From Diphasiastrum complanatum (taxonomy: Eukaryota; Streptophyta; Lycopodiopsida; Lycopodiales; Lycopodiaceae), in NCBI GenBank assembly GCA_029204225.1, contig CM055096.1, positions 67,862,370-67,926,369 on the forward strand: a DNA stretch of 64,000 nucleotides. Reading direction: 5' to 3'. The position numbers were made by a program, and so were the translations under genes. The notes under the pieces are model-generated. The model did no database searches and was not told the DNA's origin. It was given only the letters and a program-made list of their open reading frames with translations. Of the stretch, positions 1 to 9,960 are shown piece after piece (position 1 is the stretch's first letter; every line of letters begins with the position of its first letter).

Positions 1-960
1 ATGATATGGAAAAAATAAAAAAAAACCATTGATAAAATGTGGGGTATTTTGAAAACTTTTGAGGTTTAATCTAGATCCCAATGAGGTATCTCATTAATTA
101 CAAAATCAGAGGCCCTCAAATCTATCTCTCGCTTTCTTAATTAATCCTTTACTTCTTAGTAATTTCTCAAATATAAGACATCAGACTGTTTATATGATTC
201 TTTCCAGCATGATGTTATTCTTCTGAAAGACTGTTATATCATATAAATTACTACTTGTGGGAATGGACTTGGAATTCAGATAAATTCTAAGGTTAAAGTG
301 TTTCAATTGCTTAAACCTAGAATATCTATGTTGCATAAATTGATTTCAATGGAATAGTAACTTCTATCACTCAGATTGAAAATATTTGAAGGAGAAATCC
401 TGTTTGTAATGAAGTGAGTCCTTTAGTGGAAGCACTTATTACTGACTTTTCTTGGATTTGGATATTTTCATATATCATCTTTCTAGTTAACTTTTATTGA
501 AATTCATAATTTCTTTAAAAGGAGGGGTGAAGTGGTGGAATTATTTTTATTTGGGAATCTGTGGTTGCATAGTATTTGGAAAAGAACCAACTATGGTATA
601 GAAATGAGATTTTTTCTGGAAGTAATTTCGAATAGATTCAGAGTAAGATGCCTAATTGGAACTTTTTGAATAAGAGAAATTCTCTAGGGATTGTGGACAA
701 TTTGGAACTCGAATAGGTTTGATATTTGAGTCATTATCTATGTAGGGTCGAAGATCTCGCGTAGTATAGCCCTCCCGCCTGTCAACAAGGGTTAGATCAC
801 TAGATAGGTACCTAACTATGCATAGATGCTACTTTTAGTTAGTTTCCTATTTTCTCCCTTAACTCTACTCACCACTAACACTAGTATCTTTTAACTCTTC
901 TCCTCTACACTAACATTCATCATGATTTGGGTGAAGGGAAGGGATAGAAAAGAAGAGGTT
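1..960. other. AT-rich sequence without recognisable genes
   Basis: I see no long open frame, LTR terminus or RNA gene in this stretch. It is AT-rich with scattered stops in all frames and is probably old intergenic or transposon-derived DNA. Confidence 0.5.
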
Positions 961-961
961 G

Positions 962-964
<3 letters not shown>

Positions 965-1031
<67 letters not shown>
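965..1031. repeat. (AG)n microsatellite
   Basis: An uninterrupted AG dinucleotide run of about 33 units. It adjoins the LTR-like stretch that starts just downstream. Similar runs occur at 61971-62030 and, as TC, at 52835-52910. Confidence 0.97.
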
Positions 1032-1033
<2 letters not shown>

Positions 1034-1577
1034 GGAAGTTAGCTCAAATGCTCCTTGTGCTTGCTAATGGAAAAGCATTCACTATGGCAAACAAATAACA
1101 TGAAAATAGGAAGCAATGGAAAACACAATCAAGAGCATTAGCAAGTAGTGAATAGCAAATGAGGATGCTTCTCTTCCAAAAATGGTAGAGTTTCCTCCTT
1201 CTCATTAAGCATCCAAAATAGTGTACAAATGATGTCTTTTTATAAAATGGCGAAGGCCCTTGCCCCTCAATCCTATTGGCTAATATTCACAATGATCCTA
1301 TCCATTCATCTTGGACCCAACTTGATCCAAGGGTCCACAAAAAGTACATTAGAAATTACAAGATTCATGTGAGTCCCAATTTGGACCCAACTCTAAAAAG
1401 TGATCTCTAAGTTTAAAAATGACATTGGGCCTCTAGTTTTATTTTAATTCCAAGGCCCAAGTCATGTTTATTTTATTTACAACTTTATTTGCGTGCTCAT
1501 TGGGCCATGGGCTTATACACGCAGGATGCCATGCGCTTGCAACACATTTTATTAGATGATTTTATTTATTTACACTT
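1032..1577 (-). mobile_element. Probable LTR of a minus-strand retroelement
   Basis: The stretch is non-coding. Read on the minus strand it has a TATA-like TTTTATAAAAAG near 1238 and a TGTAAATAAA start near 1575, just after an open frame ending at 1570. That is the order expected for the 3' end of a polyprotein followed by a 3' LTR. No second copy of this LTR was found in the window, so the borders and the call are inferred. It does not resemble the LTR at 7327. Confidence 0.35.
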
Positions 1578-1860
1578 TGTTGGGAATACCCCCAATAGGA
1601 CCCACGGCCTGAAGTAGTGTCGGTCCCTCGGCACTCTGCTGGTTTAGTATAGCGTCCTCTTTGCCTGCCTCTGGTGGATCAAGTAACCTGTAACGTCTTC
1701 CATGAAGTTGAGACGGTCCAGTTTCTTCGAGTCCTTGGTCGTGTGGAAGGACTTGTGGACTCATGTTAGCCATTCTTGATCGATCCAAGCAAAGCCCTGT
1801 CTCAAATCTCAACCAGAGCCTTGTCTCAGATCTCAACCAGAGCCCTATCTCAGATCTCAA
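1570..1860 (-). pseudogene. Unidentified 96-aa open frame containing minisatellite-encoded repeats
   Basis: The N-terminal third is translated 24-bp minisatellite (LRSETR/LRFETG-type repeats). The rest (MANMSPQVLPH...GIPNKV) is not recognised. It ends right before the LTR-like stretch at 1032-1577, so it could be the tail of a degraded retroelement polyprotein. Whether it was ever translated is unknown. Confidence 0.25.
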
Positions 1861-2050
1861 CTGGAGCCCTATCTAAGATCTCAACCGGAGCCCCTGTCTC
1901 AAATCTCGACCAAAGACCCTGTCTCAGATCTTGATTGATGCCCCTGTCTCAAATCTCGACCGGAGCCAGTCCATCCCATCTCAACCGACGCCATCCATCA
2001 AATCTCAACTAATGCACCCTTAACCCTGTCTGAAATCTCAACTGACACAG
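1790..2050 (-). repeat. 24-bp minisatellite array 1 (inverted relative to the other arrays)
   Basis: About ten imperfect units of roughly 24 bp with the core AAATCTCAACC/AGATCTCAAC, the reverse complement of the core seen in arrays 2-4 (GGTTGAGATTTGA or GGTCGAGATCTGA). Spacer bases vary while the core is well kept. Confidence 0.85.
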
Positions 2051-2085
2051 TTTTTCCAGATCCTTGTTTTTGTCATTTTTTCACC

Positions 2086-2508
2086 ATGTCATCCAACCTC
2101 AATTTCAGTTCTGACGACCCCAAGGCAAATAAGCTCGACATCCAGCTATGCAAGCTAGATCTTACAGAGATGCAGACCTGGTACCAGCAGGCAGAGTCAT
2201 TCTTCAAGACAATTGAATTCCAGATCCTTGTCCTGACGGGATATCAAATCCCATACCTGGTACATATGCCGTATGCCAATTATAATGCGACGACAAGGTC
2301 ATGCCAATTCATAGTTCCCCCTGTCAGTAACTATGTTTATAACATATCTTTTGCGGCAGCCGACTTGCAACCTTTTGGGTTCCCTCGAGGACCAAATGCT
2401 ATCACAAGGACACTGACAGAGAGACTCCAGTTGAGATCTGAGATAGGGCTCCGGTTGAGATCTGAGACAGGGATTCGGTCGAGATGGAAGATGAAAGTGG
2501 CGATTTAG
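2086..2508 (+). CDS. Unidentified 140-aa ORF with minisatellite tail
   Basis: The first ~110 residues (MSSNLNFSSDDPKANKLD...) form a normal-looking mixed protein with a Trp/Tyr-containing helix-like stretch (EMQTWYQQAESFFKTI). I recognise no family. The last ~25 residues come from the minisatellite (LRSEIGLRLRSETG). It lies between inverted minisatellite arrays 1 and 2, so it may be the N-terminal part of an element-encoded protein. I keep it as hypothetical. Confidence 0.35.
   Translation: MSSNLNFSSDDPKANKLDIQLCKLDLTEMQTWYQQAESFFKTIEFQILVLTGYQIPYLVHMPYANYNATTRSCQFIVPPVSNYVYNISFAAADLQPFGFPRGPNAITRTLTERLQLRSEIGLRLRSETGIRSRWKMKVAI
2425..2490 (+). repeat. 24-bp minisatellite array 2 (about three units)
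   Basis: Three units with the core GTTGAGATCTGAGA/GTCGAGAT, in the opposite orientation to array 1. They are in frame with the ORF at 2086-2508. Confidence 0.8.
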
Positions 2509-3189
2509 AAGGGATTGGAAGATGTGTGTGGAGCAAGGTATGGTGCAAAAAGAGAGGGTTTGTGAAATATGGAGAATGGGAAAATAAGGATGGAAGGTAA
2601 AGTGTGAGAAAGCGAAGGTGTGTTTGCAAGGAGGAATTTGAAGTATGTCGTGGAATGAAGATGGTGACGGAATGTGGTTGGGTAAGAAGATTGAATGTAT
2701 AAGTTTGGAAAGTGGAAAAGATAAAGATGTTGGGCAAGGATGGAGATGTGTGGAAATGGATGTATGGAGGTGGGAGATGAACTGGAGGTAAACAACAAGT
2801 TTTGTCATGGTGATGATAGTATATTCAATAGTGTAACAGGAGCGTGATGAATGCTCGCATGACACTACCCCTCAGCATGCAAAAAATTGCAAAATGATGT
2901 GTTTTTTGCCGATGATGTTAGGTTTTGGAGATGTTTTGTGATGGCGCTCTCAATGGTATGCAAACGATGATGGTTGATAGTCGATGGAGGTGTTGTGGAA
3001 ATGATGATAGATGCAAGGAATGACAGAGCACCAAGATCGTGCACAGGAGAAAGGAAATCGCCAGCAGATCGTTGCAAGAGAACGCCAGAATTCGCACTTT
3101 ACTGAGGTGCGAATGGCGTCAAGGTGATGGCATTTATGGACGTCGTCGTCTGGTTTCGGACGAGATGGGACGTGCCGGTTCATTAAATT
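2509..3189. other. No supported gene; G-rich low-complexity stretch
   Basis: The plus strand is rich in GGAAGG/GTGG words, and this creates several overlapping T/C-rich open frames on the minus strand (for example 2299-2865). Their Ser/His/Phe-rich composition reflects base composition rather than protein selection. No domain is recognised. Confidence 0.5.
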
Positions 3190-3482
3190 TTGAATTTGGA
3201 ACCTCCGGTCAAGATTTGATAGGTTCTTCGGTCGAGATCCGATGAGTGCCTCGGTCGAGATCTGATGAGTGCTTCAGTCAAGATCTGACAGGTGGTTTGG
3301 TCAAGATCTGACAAATACTTCGGTCGAGATTTGATCGGGTGAGATTTGACAAGGATGCATCAGTTGAGATTTGACAGGAGCTCCGGTCGAGATCTGATGA
3401 GTGTCTGTTGGTTGAGATTTGACAGAGATGCATCGGTCAAGATTTGACAGAACCCGTCGGTTGAGATCTGACAGAAACTCAG
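3190..3482 (+). repeat. 24-bp minisatellite array 3
   Basis: About twelve units of 23-24 bp with the core CGGTCGAGATCTGA / CGGTTGAGATTTGA followed by a variable 8-10 bp. Same family as arrays 1, 2 and 4. On the minus strand it translates to QISTGA/VKSQP-type repeats. Confidence 0.9.
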
Positions 3483-3889
3483 TATGGAGGAATGGAGCTG
3501 TGTGATGCAATTCAGGAACTTCAGGGGAGAACATATGACTGTGGTTCAGAGTAGAAGTTCTTATGGGAAAGGTGTATCTCACTGAATGAGTGTATGTTTA
3601 ATTGAGAATATTGAGATACCAGACAGACAGAAATGAGATGGGCCAAAAGTGTCAGAATCTTTTTCATATGGTGTAGCCTATCATTTGTTGACCTAGAACA
3701 TTCATGACAAATGGATATTTATAGAAAAGAAAATGCATAGAAAGTAAATAAGTACAGATATGAATTATAAACAAGAAACGAGGTTAAAAATAGGCATGCA
3801 AAATGGGAATAACAAGCAAGGAAATAAGAAAATAAAACAAAAAAAAAAATGTAAAATATATACTAGGGAAAAGGTGTTAAATTGGGTCA
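3483..3889. other. 3' region of gypsy copy A, non-coding
   Basis: A/T-rich sequence between the end of the copy A integrase (minus strand) and minisatellite array 3. No LTR matching the one at 7327 was found here, so the 3' LTR of copy A appears to be missing or unrecognisable. Confidence 0.4.
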
Positions 3890-5077
3890 ACAAAAAACAA
3901 CTCTTTGTAATACCGCCGTAGACGACCATCGTTGACGACAGTGTCTAAGAGTATTTCGTCAAGTGTTTGCAGCTGGATTGCACCATTAGGAAAGATTTTA
4001 TTAATAACATACGGTCCCTCACTTCAAAATTTCAATCTGCCGGGGTGCTTCTTCGATGTATAAAGAAGCACCTGGTCACCTAAGTGTAGATCTTTATTGC
4101 GTACATTTGTTAACTAGTTGTGCGTGGTAAGATATGAGTCTTGTCTCACATAACTGGGCTAACGTAAATAGCCTAATCTTGACTTGTTGCTCAATTGTAG
4201 CTTTTTCACAGAGATCTATAGAAAAAGCTTCCATGACTCTTATTGAAGGTACTAAGAATTCTACAAGCATTACCACATCTTGACCGTACACTAAGTGAAA
4301 AGGGCTAACCCACCCAGTGGCTTTCTTCGGAGTGGTGCGCTCAGTCCAGATAGCTAAAAAAAGTTTTGTTTCCCAATCAGAGCGACTGGTTTCAACTATC
4401 TTTGTCAAAATTTTACATATCGTCTTATTAGTTGATTCGGCCTAACCATTACATCTAGGATAGTACGGTGTACTTTTTTAGTGAACGACAAGGTAATGGC
4501 GTAGTAAATTATCAATGACAACATTTAAAAAATGTGTGCCACGATCACTAACTAGCTCTATAGGATAGCCAAAACGTGTAATAATGTTTTCGTAAAGAAA
4601 ACGTGCGACAGTTTTTGCGTTGGCGTCCTTTGTTGCTCGAGCCTCAACCCACTTAGTGGCGTAATCTGTGGCTATGAGGATGTAACGGGCTTGGGTGTGT
4701 TTTGCTGCTGGACTGATTGGTCCAACAAAGTCAATTCCCCACTTATGGAAGGCTTCACCTTCTATAATGGGAGTCAGTGGTGTGAAGTCTGCTTTGGTAT
4801 GTTTCTTGGCTCGTTGATAGACATCACACGTTTTAATAATAGCAAATGTGTCTTTAAACAAAGATGGCCACCACAATCCTGCTCGAAGGATAATCTTAGT
4901 TGTGGCTTCAGCAGAGAAATGGCCACCACCAATATCCTCATGAGCCTGAAATATGATAGGTCGTATTTCAGATTCATAAGCGCATCGTCGGATAATACCA
5001 TCAACGTCCCGTTTGTAAAGTTGTCCGGCTATTAATTGAAAGGGCGCTGCTTTAAGCAAAAATTTCTTTTTTGCCAC
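3890..5077 (-). pseudogene. Gypsy copy A integrase (frameshifted)
   Basis: The frame 5077-4478 holds the zinc-binding region (HEDIGGGHF, then CDVYQ, where the second Cys of the usual CX2C is Tyr). The catalytic core follows, with the Asp of WGIDFVGP and of VSDRGTHF. The frame 4408-4094 carries the core end (FHLVYGQDVVMLVEFLVPS). The C-terminal stretch, down to about 3890, is in another frame with an in-frame stop and ends in NDGRLRRYY. At least two frame changes occur. The same protein is seen in copy C at 38380-39322. Confidence 0.88.
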
Positions 5078-5302
5078 TGTACTCAGGCCTTCTTTGAGTC
5101 TGGCTGTTGTTAAGAACTAAGTGATCTCCTCAGCCCATGAGGGTGTAGCATCAATCTAAAAAAGACATGCATCAGGAAGATCATTGTTGACTGGTGCAGT
5201 TGCTTTTTCAGCATTAGGTAGTCGGGAAAGGTGATCTGCCATGAAATGTTGGGTTCCTTTCCAAACGACTACATGGAAATTAAACTCCTCTAGTATCAAC
5301 AG

Positions 5303-6570
5303 TCATCGAGCTATACGTCCCATTTTATAGGATTTATTAACATTATATAATAGGGCTTGATGGTCGGTGTAGAATGCAAAGGTCTGGCCTAGTAAACAAT
5401 GTCTTAGTTGTTGTACAACATAGACCATCACTAATGCTTCTTGCTTAGTGGTTGTATAGTTTACTTCAGCAGGCACCAGCTGCCTGCTTAAGAAATGTAT
5501 TGGGAAATCCTTCCCATACTCACCCGGTTGTGCAAGAAGACCTCCAATGGCATACTTACTTGTGTCAGTATGCACATGAACCTCTTTCGTGTAGTCTGGC
5601 AAGCGGAGTATGGCTGTCGTGGTAAGGGCTGTTTTCAACTCCTCAAAAGCTTTAATTCGTTCTTCGGTCCAGTGAGGATCTACCACAACTAAATAAACAA
5701 GAAGTGCCTTGCCGACATAATCGATTATAAAGATGCGATAATAGTTTGTGTGACCGAGGAAGACGTACACTTCCTTCACTATTACAAGTAAGGGCATTTC
5801 AACTATTACTTTCATTTTTTAAGGATCGGTAGAAATACCGTCCTTTGAAATTATATGCCCGAGTACCACCCCATGGGTGACCCAGATTTGACATATATCA
5901 GGGTTTAGAAAAATTCCAAATCTACGACAGCGAATGAAGATTTTCTCCAGAGCGTCAAGGTGCGTAGCGGCTGAGGAATGTACACCCAGATCGTCGAAAT
6001 AAATCTCCACAATCCGATGTAACAGGTCTTGGAAGGCCAGTTGTCTGGAACGTTGAAGGGGCATTGCATAAGCCAAAAGGCATGACATTATAAGCATAAA
6101 CCCCGTTCTCTGTGGCAAAGGTCATTTTATGTTTATCTTCAGGGGCTATTTGAACAAGGAAATAATCGCTGAATCCATCCAAGAAGCTGAAAGCTTCAGC
6201 TCTTGCCATTTTCTCTAAGATTTGGGTCGTTAAAGGCAAGGGAAAATGGTCTTTCTTCATAACCACATTAAGGTTCTTGAGATCGACACAGATACGAAGA
6301 TTGTCGTTTTTCTTGGGTACAACCACAATGGGTGATACCCAATCAGTATGTTGGACTTCATAAATGAACCCAGCATCAGCAGTTTCTTAATATCTTCATC
6401 AATTCTCTCATGATAGACAGGGTTACTTCTGTAAGGTTTAGCCCGAATAGGCTTAGCATTGTCTTCCAAAGGAATCGTATGGACCACTACTTCAGGCGGA
6501 ATTCCTCTCATTTTCATATAGTTCCATTCAAATACATCCCTGTATTTGTGAAGTAAAGTTTCCAGATGAG
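5303..6570 (-). pseudogene. Gypsy copy A reverse transcriptase and RNase H (frameshifted)
   Basis: RT starts just after the minisatellite (PPHLETLLHKYRDVF at about 6570). It continues with RAKPYRSNPVYHERIDEDIKK, VVPKKNDNLRICVDLKNLN, FSFLDGFSDYF, MPFGLCNAPSTFQ, and the catalytic YFDD of IYFDDLGVHSS near 6000. The frame changes near 6330 and 6060-5960. RNase H (5815-5303) has VHTDTSKYAIGGLL, TKQEALVMVY and FYTDHQALLYNVN, so its acidic residues are kept. This is the template-copying core of the element; the breaks rule out a single functional polyprotein. Confidence 0.9.
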
Positions 6571-6571
6571 G

Positions 6572-7190
6572 AGGGGGTTCCGGCTCCGGTTGAGATTTGA
6601 GCGATGGGCTCCAGCTCCGGTTGAGATTTGAGCAAGTGCTTCGGTTGAGATGGAAGCGATGGGCTCCAGTTGAGAATTGAGCAAGTGCTTTGGTTGAGAT
6701 GGGAGCAATGGGCTCTGGTTCTGGTTGAGATTTGAGCGATGGGCTCCGGCTCTGATTGAGATTTGAACAAGTGCTTCGGTTGAGATGGGAGCGATGGCCT
6801 CCGGTTGAATTGAGCAAGTGCTTCGCTTGAGATGGGAGCGATGGGCTCCGGTTGAGATTTAATAAACAGCTTCGGTTGAGATTTTACAGAATGCTTCGGT
6901 CGATATCGAACAAAATGCTTCGGTTGAGATCAGAACTTAAGGCTCCGGTTGAGATGTAATAGGAAGCCTTCGGTTGAGATTGAACAAAAAGCATCGGTTG
7001 AGTTGCGACAGAAGGTCTGTGAAAGGCTCGGTCGAGATCTGATCAATGAGCGTCGGTTGAGGTGTAACTCAAGACATGGCAGGATTTTTAAGTAGTGGCT
7101 CGGTCAAGAGTTGGTGTGTAGCGGTCCGGTCCAGACGAGAGTCGTGGAGCTCGGCTAGGTAAGGAGCATAAAGCCTCGGTCGAGAACTGA
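6572..7190 (+). repeat. 24-bp minisatellite array 4 replacing gag-protease of gypsy copy A
   Basis: More than twenty units with the core CGGTTGAGATTTGA plus a variable part such as GCAAGTGCTT or GCGATGGGCTC. The unit length (24 bp) is a multiple of three, so on the minus strand it stays open and is fused in frame to RT (frame 6817-6257, QPEPEPIAPIST/LAQISTGA repeats). Units near RT are the most alike; those towards 7190 are more diverged. Confidence 0.93.
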
Positions 7191-7311
7191 GCTGCACGTC
7201 AGGCAGGACCAAAGTAGCGAGCTCAGCAATGATGCGTGTGTGAGACTTTAGAGTTATGATTTGACAACATAGATCGGAAAGGTTTGGCTTGGATACGTGT
7301 CTGGGTAGTTG

Positions 7312-7326
7312 TGGAATGGCGCCAAA
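7312..7326 (-). other. Primer-binding site of gypsy copy A (TTTGGCGCCATTCC type)
   Basis: On the minus strand TTTGGCGCCATTCC lies directly after the LTR end ...CTGTGAACA. GGCGCC-type primer sites are typical of plant Tat/Athila-like gypsy elements, and here the site fits the copy A polyprotein on the same strand. Confidence 0.6.
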
Positions 7327-8360
7327 TGTTCACAGATTCCACTGGATCTCTGAGCACGGTTCTTTTTGTTCTTTCTTTTTGCTACTCCCGTTGGTTACGG
7401 TTCTTTACGGTTTGGTCTTCTTGTTAGAATGGTTTCCAAGCATAAGTGTTTCTCAGATAACAATGTGTATTCCTAGCCTGTGAGTGGGGAGGATCGGATA
7501 CGTACTCAGCTACATGCATGTACAAGCCACCCATCCAACCAGTCCTAGCTCAATATAGATCAATGTTGTGAATCAGGGAGCAAATCTACAATCTATCTAC
7601 CAAAATCAAGGAACAAACAATGACAAGATTAAGCTACTCAGCAAGAAACAAGAAACAAGAAAACTAGATTCCTAACAGCAGTCTAGCAGCCCAAGAATCA
7701 AGAAACACCCATTTCTTAATGCTTGGAATGCCCAAGAACAATCAAGGATAGGATTGTTAGAAGGTATGCAAATCTGATGCACAATCTCAGCTCTATAATC
7801 TACTTGCATGCTGAAACTACAAAATCAAGAAACAAGAAGGTTAATCCACATCTACTTTCCACAAGCAAGAGAGTAAGCAAGAAATCTAATTAATCCACAA
7901 ACACAAAAGGAAATCAAAACATGCTCATAGAAATTTCACTCAAGAACATTTCCATGAACAAGGAGCTTTACAATCATCAAAAACTCGTGGAAGATCTTCT
8001 TTATTCACTCAAGAGAACTTGACAATACATTCAAAGCTCCCTCGCAAGAGAGGGGGACCCTTAAATAAGCAAGAAGGCTGCCCATGTGGAGCCCAAGTGG
8101 CAATTTCACTAATTTGAAAAATACAAGTGGAATTTGCCCTTTCACTAGAGGTCACCATCAAAAGGTGGCTCACTCTAAATTATCCAAGGGGGCTCTACAT
8201 TTATTTACAAAGCCTAGGAAATATTACTAGCTCCTACATGGTCATTCCTTCTCTGGGATACACCATGTAGGCTCACATAGATAATTCACTGTCATCCTAG
8301 CTGGTGATTTCTCGGCTCTCATGCTCGGCTCTCAGCTTCTTTTGCTCTCCTCCTTCTGAG
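7327..8360 (-). mobile_element. Probable 5' LTR of gypsy copy A
   Basis: The plus-strand left end is TGTTCACAG, adjacent to the primer site. On the minus strand there is a TATA-like TTATTTAAGG near 8065 and an AATAAA-containing stretch near 8000, in promoter-then-polyadenylation order for minus-strand transcription. The right border is not defined by a matching copy and is approximate. No coding content. Confidence 0.5.
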
Positions 8361-8376
8361 ACCTCCTTGGTCATGG

Positions 8377-8956
8377 GTGAGAGATAATCTATGTCTTCAT
8401 CTTGGCTCGGCATCTGGGGATCCCCTAGAATCTACTCACATCGACCACTACAAAACTCACAAGGAAGCCGTAAAGCTCCTGGACCCACAACCAACTTGGT
8501 GCCATCAGCTATTTTTACAAAGCAAAACATCCATGGAACGGTATCTCGAAGCACCTGCATATATGCGCATCAATCCATACTATCATCCGGTGGCGCGTCG
8601 AGAACCATTTCCTACCAAGAAGCTTTAAAATAAGATTTACTAGCCCAAGCTCACAGGTGTAAACACAGGGCAACCCAACAGATGATATGACTACCAATTG
8701 TCATGTATTTCACCACAAGCACCATGGCAACTCGGATCGCAATGTACGATATTTTGGGGATAATCGCGGTCTGGTAGCATTCTTGGCAAAACTGAAAGGA
8801 TATTGGAATAGGGGGCTCCCACCAATTGCCATAGATATCAACAAGCCCTTGCAGACTACAAATGATCATATCAATGTTGCGTAGTTTTTTATTACCGGGC
8901 ATCCCTCACTTCAGCGCTTCATGTTGACATGATCGAGCTCTGGAAAATCCATGGAT
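8377..8956 (+). pseudogene. Unidentified broken coding-like stretch
   Basis: Plus-strand frames at 8377-8628 (HIDHYKTHKEAVKLLDPQPTW...) and near 8900-8956 (VDMIELWKIHGFMQGML) read like protein but are separated by stops. I do not recognise the family. It may be a decayed gene fragment carried by a transposon or an unfamiliar retroelement region. Confidence 0.3.
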
Positions 8957-9470
8957 TCATGCAAGGCATGCTCCACAATTACAAACAACTGCCCTTTTTG
9001 AATAAATTACGCTAGTAGATGATGGAGGGCGGCAACAAAATCTATCAAACCCGCCAACAACAATCTCGTCTCCAGGAAGCTCAAAAGATCCAGGACAAAA
9101 AAGCTTCAATTGGTGTGGGATCACCAATCCAATAAGGAGGGGAATAATGTTAGCAACTATGCAAACACAGTGAAAATATAAAAATAAAAAAAAATAAAAC
9201 TCTATGGCATGTGTCTTGTAAGCCCACGTATGAGTATTGGCTGATAAACTTCTACTATGGCATGTGTTTTGTAAGTCCATGGGTAGAAGCTTAAAATAAT
9301 AAAATAACTTAAACTTAGGATTAGAACTTAGACCTAAGAAACTTAGGCTTAGAAAGATTCTAGGTTATCTTAAGTCCCAAGTTAGAAACTTTTTAAAAGT
9401 TCTAAGTTCTAAGTTAGAAATTTTTAGAGGCCTTAGAATGGCTAGATTTAAACTAATCCCATAAGTTAGT
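8957..9470. other. Non-coding; CTTAG-rich segment at 9290-9440
   Basis: No gene is supported. From about 9290 to 9440 short words such as AACTTAG, TCTAAG and CTTAGG recur in both orientations, giving potential hairpins. It precedes the putative LTR of gypsy copy B. Confidence 0.4.
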
Positions 9471-9914
9471 GAATGTTTATGGAAGACCCTCCTTGCTATA
9501 AGAGGAGAGATATTTCTCATGCACACAACACTTTTGAGATTAAGCTATTCTCTATTTTTGAGATTATCATTCTACTTCACTATGTTCCCTTTGGGAAGGT
9601 GCATAGCTTGAGGGAAGGTGCTCGGGCCTCCTCTTGTCTCCTTCTCATTGGTTTGTATTGTGGCATTCGTTTTATTTGTTCTATGCTCAGTATTAGTCGC
9701 AATCTTATTCTATTACCCTTTGGGTGTTAAGCAAGATTTAGGTTAGTCATCCTAGTTGGGAAGCCTTAGCAAGACTTTGTATTTCTTTTTAAGTAAGTGG
9801 CTAGTTGGGTACCGCCTTACTCACATCATTTATTTTCGAGCACTAGTTGGGAAGCCTTAGTGATCCTTCCAATTTATGTTCTTATTCTATTAGGAAGCTT
9901 GTAGATCTTAGGAA
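9471..9914 (+). mobile_element. Probable LTR/leader of gypsy copy B
   Basis: Non-coding stretch with a TATA-like CTATAAGAGG near 9497 and repeated short direct words (AGTTGGGAAGCCTTAG at about 9756 and 9846). It lies directly upstream of the first gag repeat of copy B. The promoter position suits a 5' LTR, but there is no second LTR and no clear primer site. Confidence 0.35.
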
Positions 9915-9960
9915 GTGGACGATCCTCTACATTCCTATACTACATCCGTGAGTAGATCTA

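Larger units (their letters stand above)
3880..8360 (-). mobile_element. Ty3/gypsy retrotransposon copy A, decayed, minus strand
   Basis: Reading right to left: a probable 5' LTR (7327 to about 8360), a TTGGCGCC-type primer site, the minisatellite array where gag-protease should be, then RT (to 5819), RNase H (5815-5303) and integrase (5077 to about 3890). The RT-RNase H-IN order and the MPFGLCNAPSTFQ motif identify Ty3/gypsy. Absence of a chromodomain and similarity to copies C-E suggest a non-chromovirus (Tat/Athila-like) lineage, which is inference. Several frameshifts and stops make it inactive. Confidence 0.85.

Noticed and set aside
1032-1577. 3' LTR partner of the LTR at 7327-8360 (gypsy A)
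   Set aside because: The two stretches do not share ends or internal words, so they cannot be a pair.
2299-2865. 188-aa minus-strand open frame rich in Ser, His, Phe and Thr
   Set aside because: It overlaps other T/C-rich frames in a G-rich low-complexity stretch and runs through the minisatellite; no domain and no coherent start.
6572-7190. Regularly spaced repeats considered as a CRISPR array
   Set aside because: The units are contiguous 24-bp degenerate repeats without unique spacers, in a eukaryotic retrotransposon context; a minisatellite explains them.
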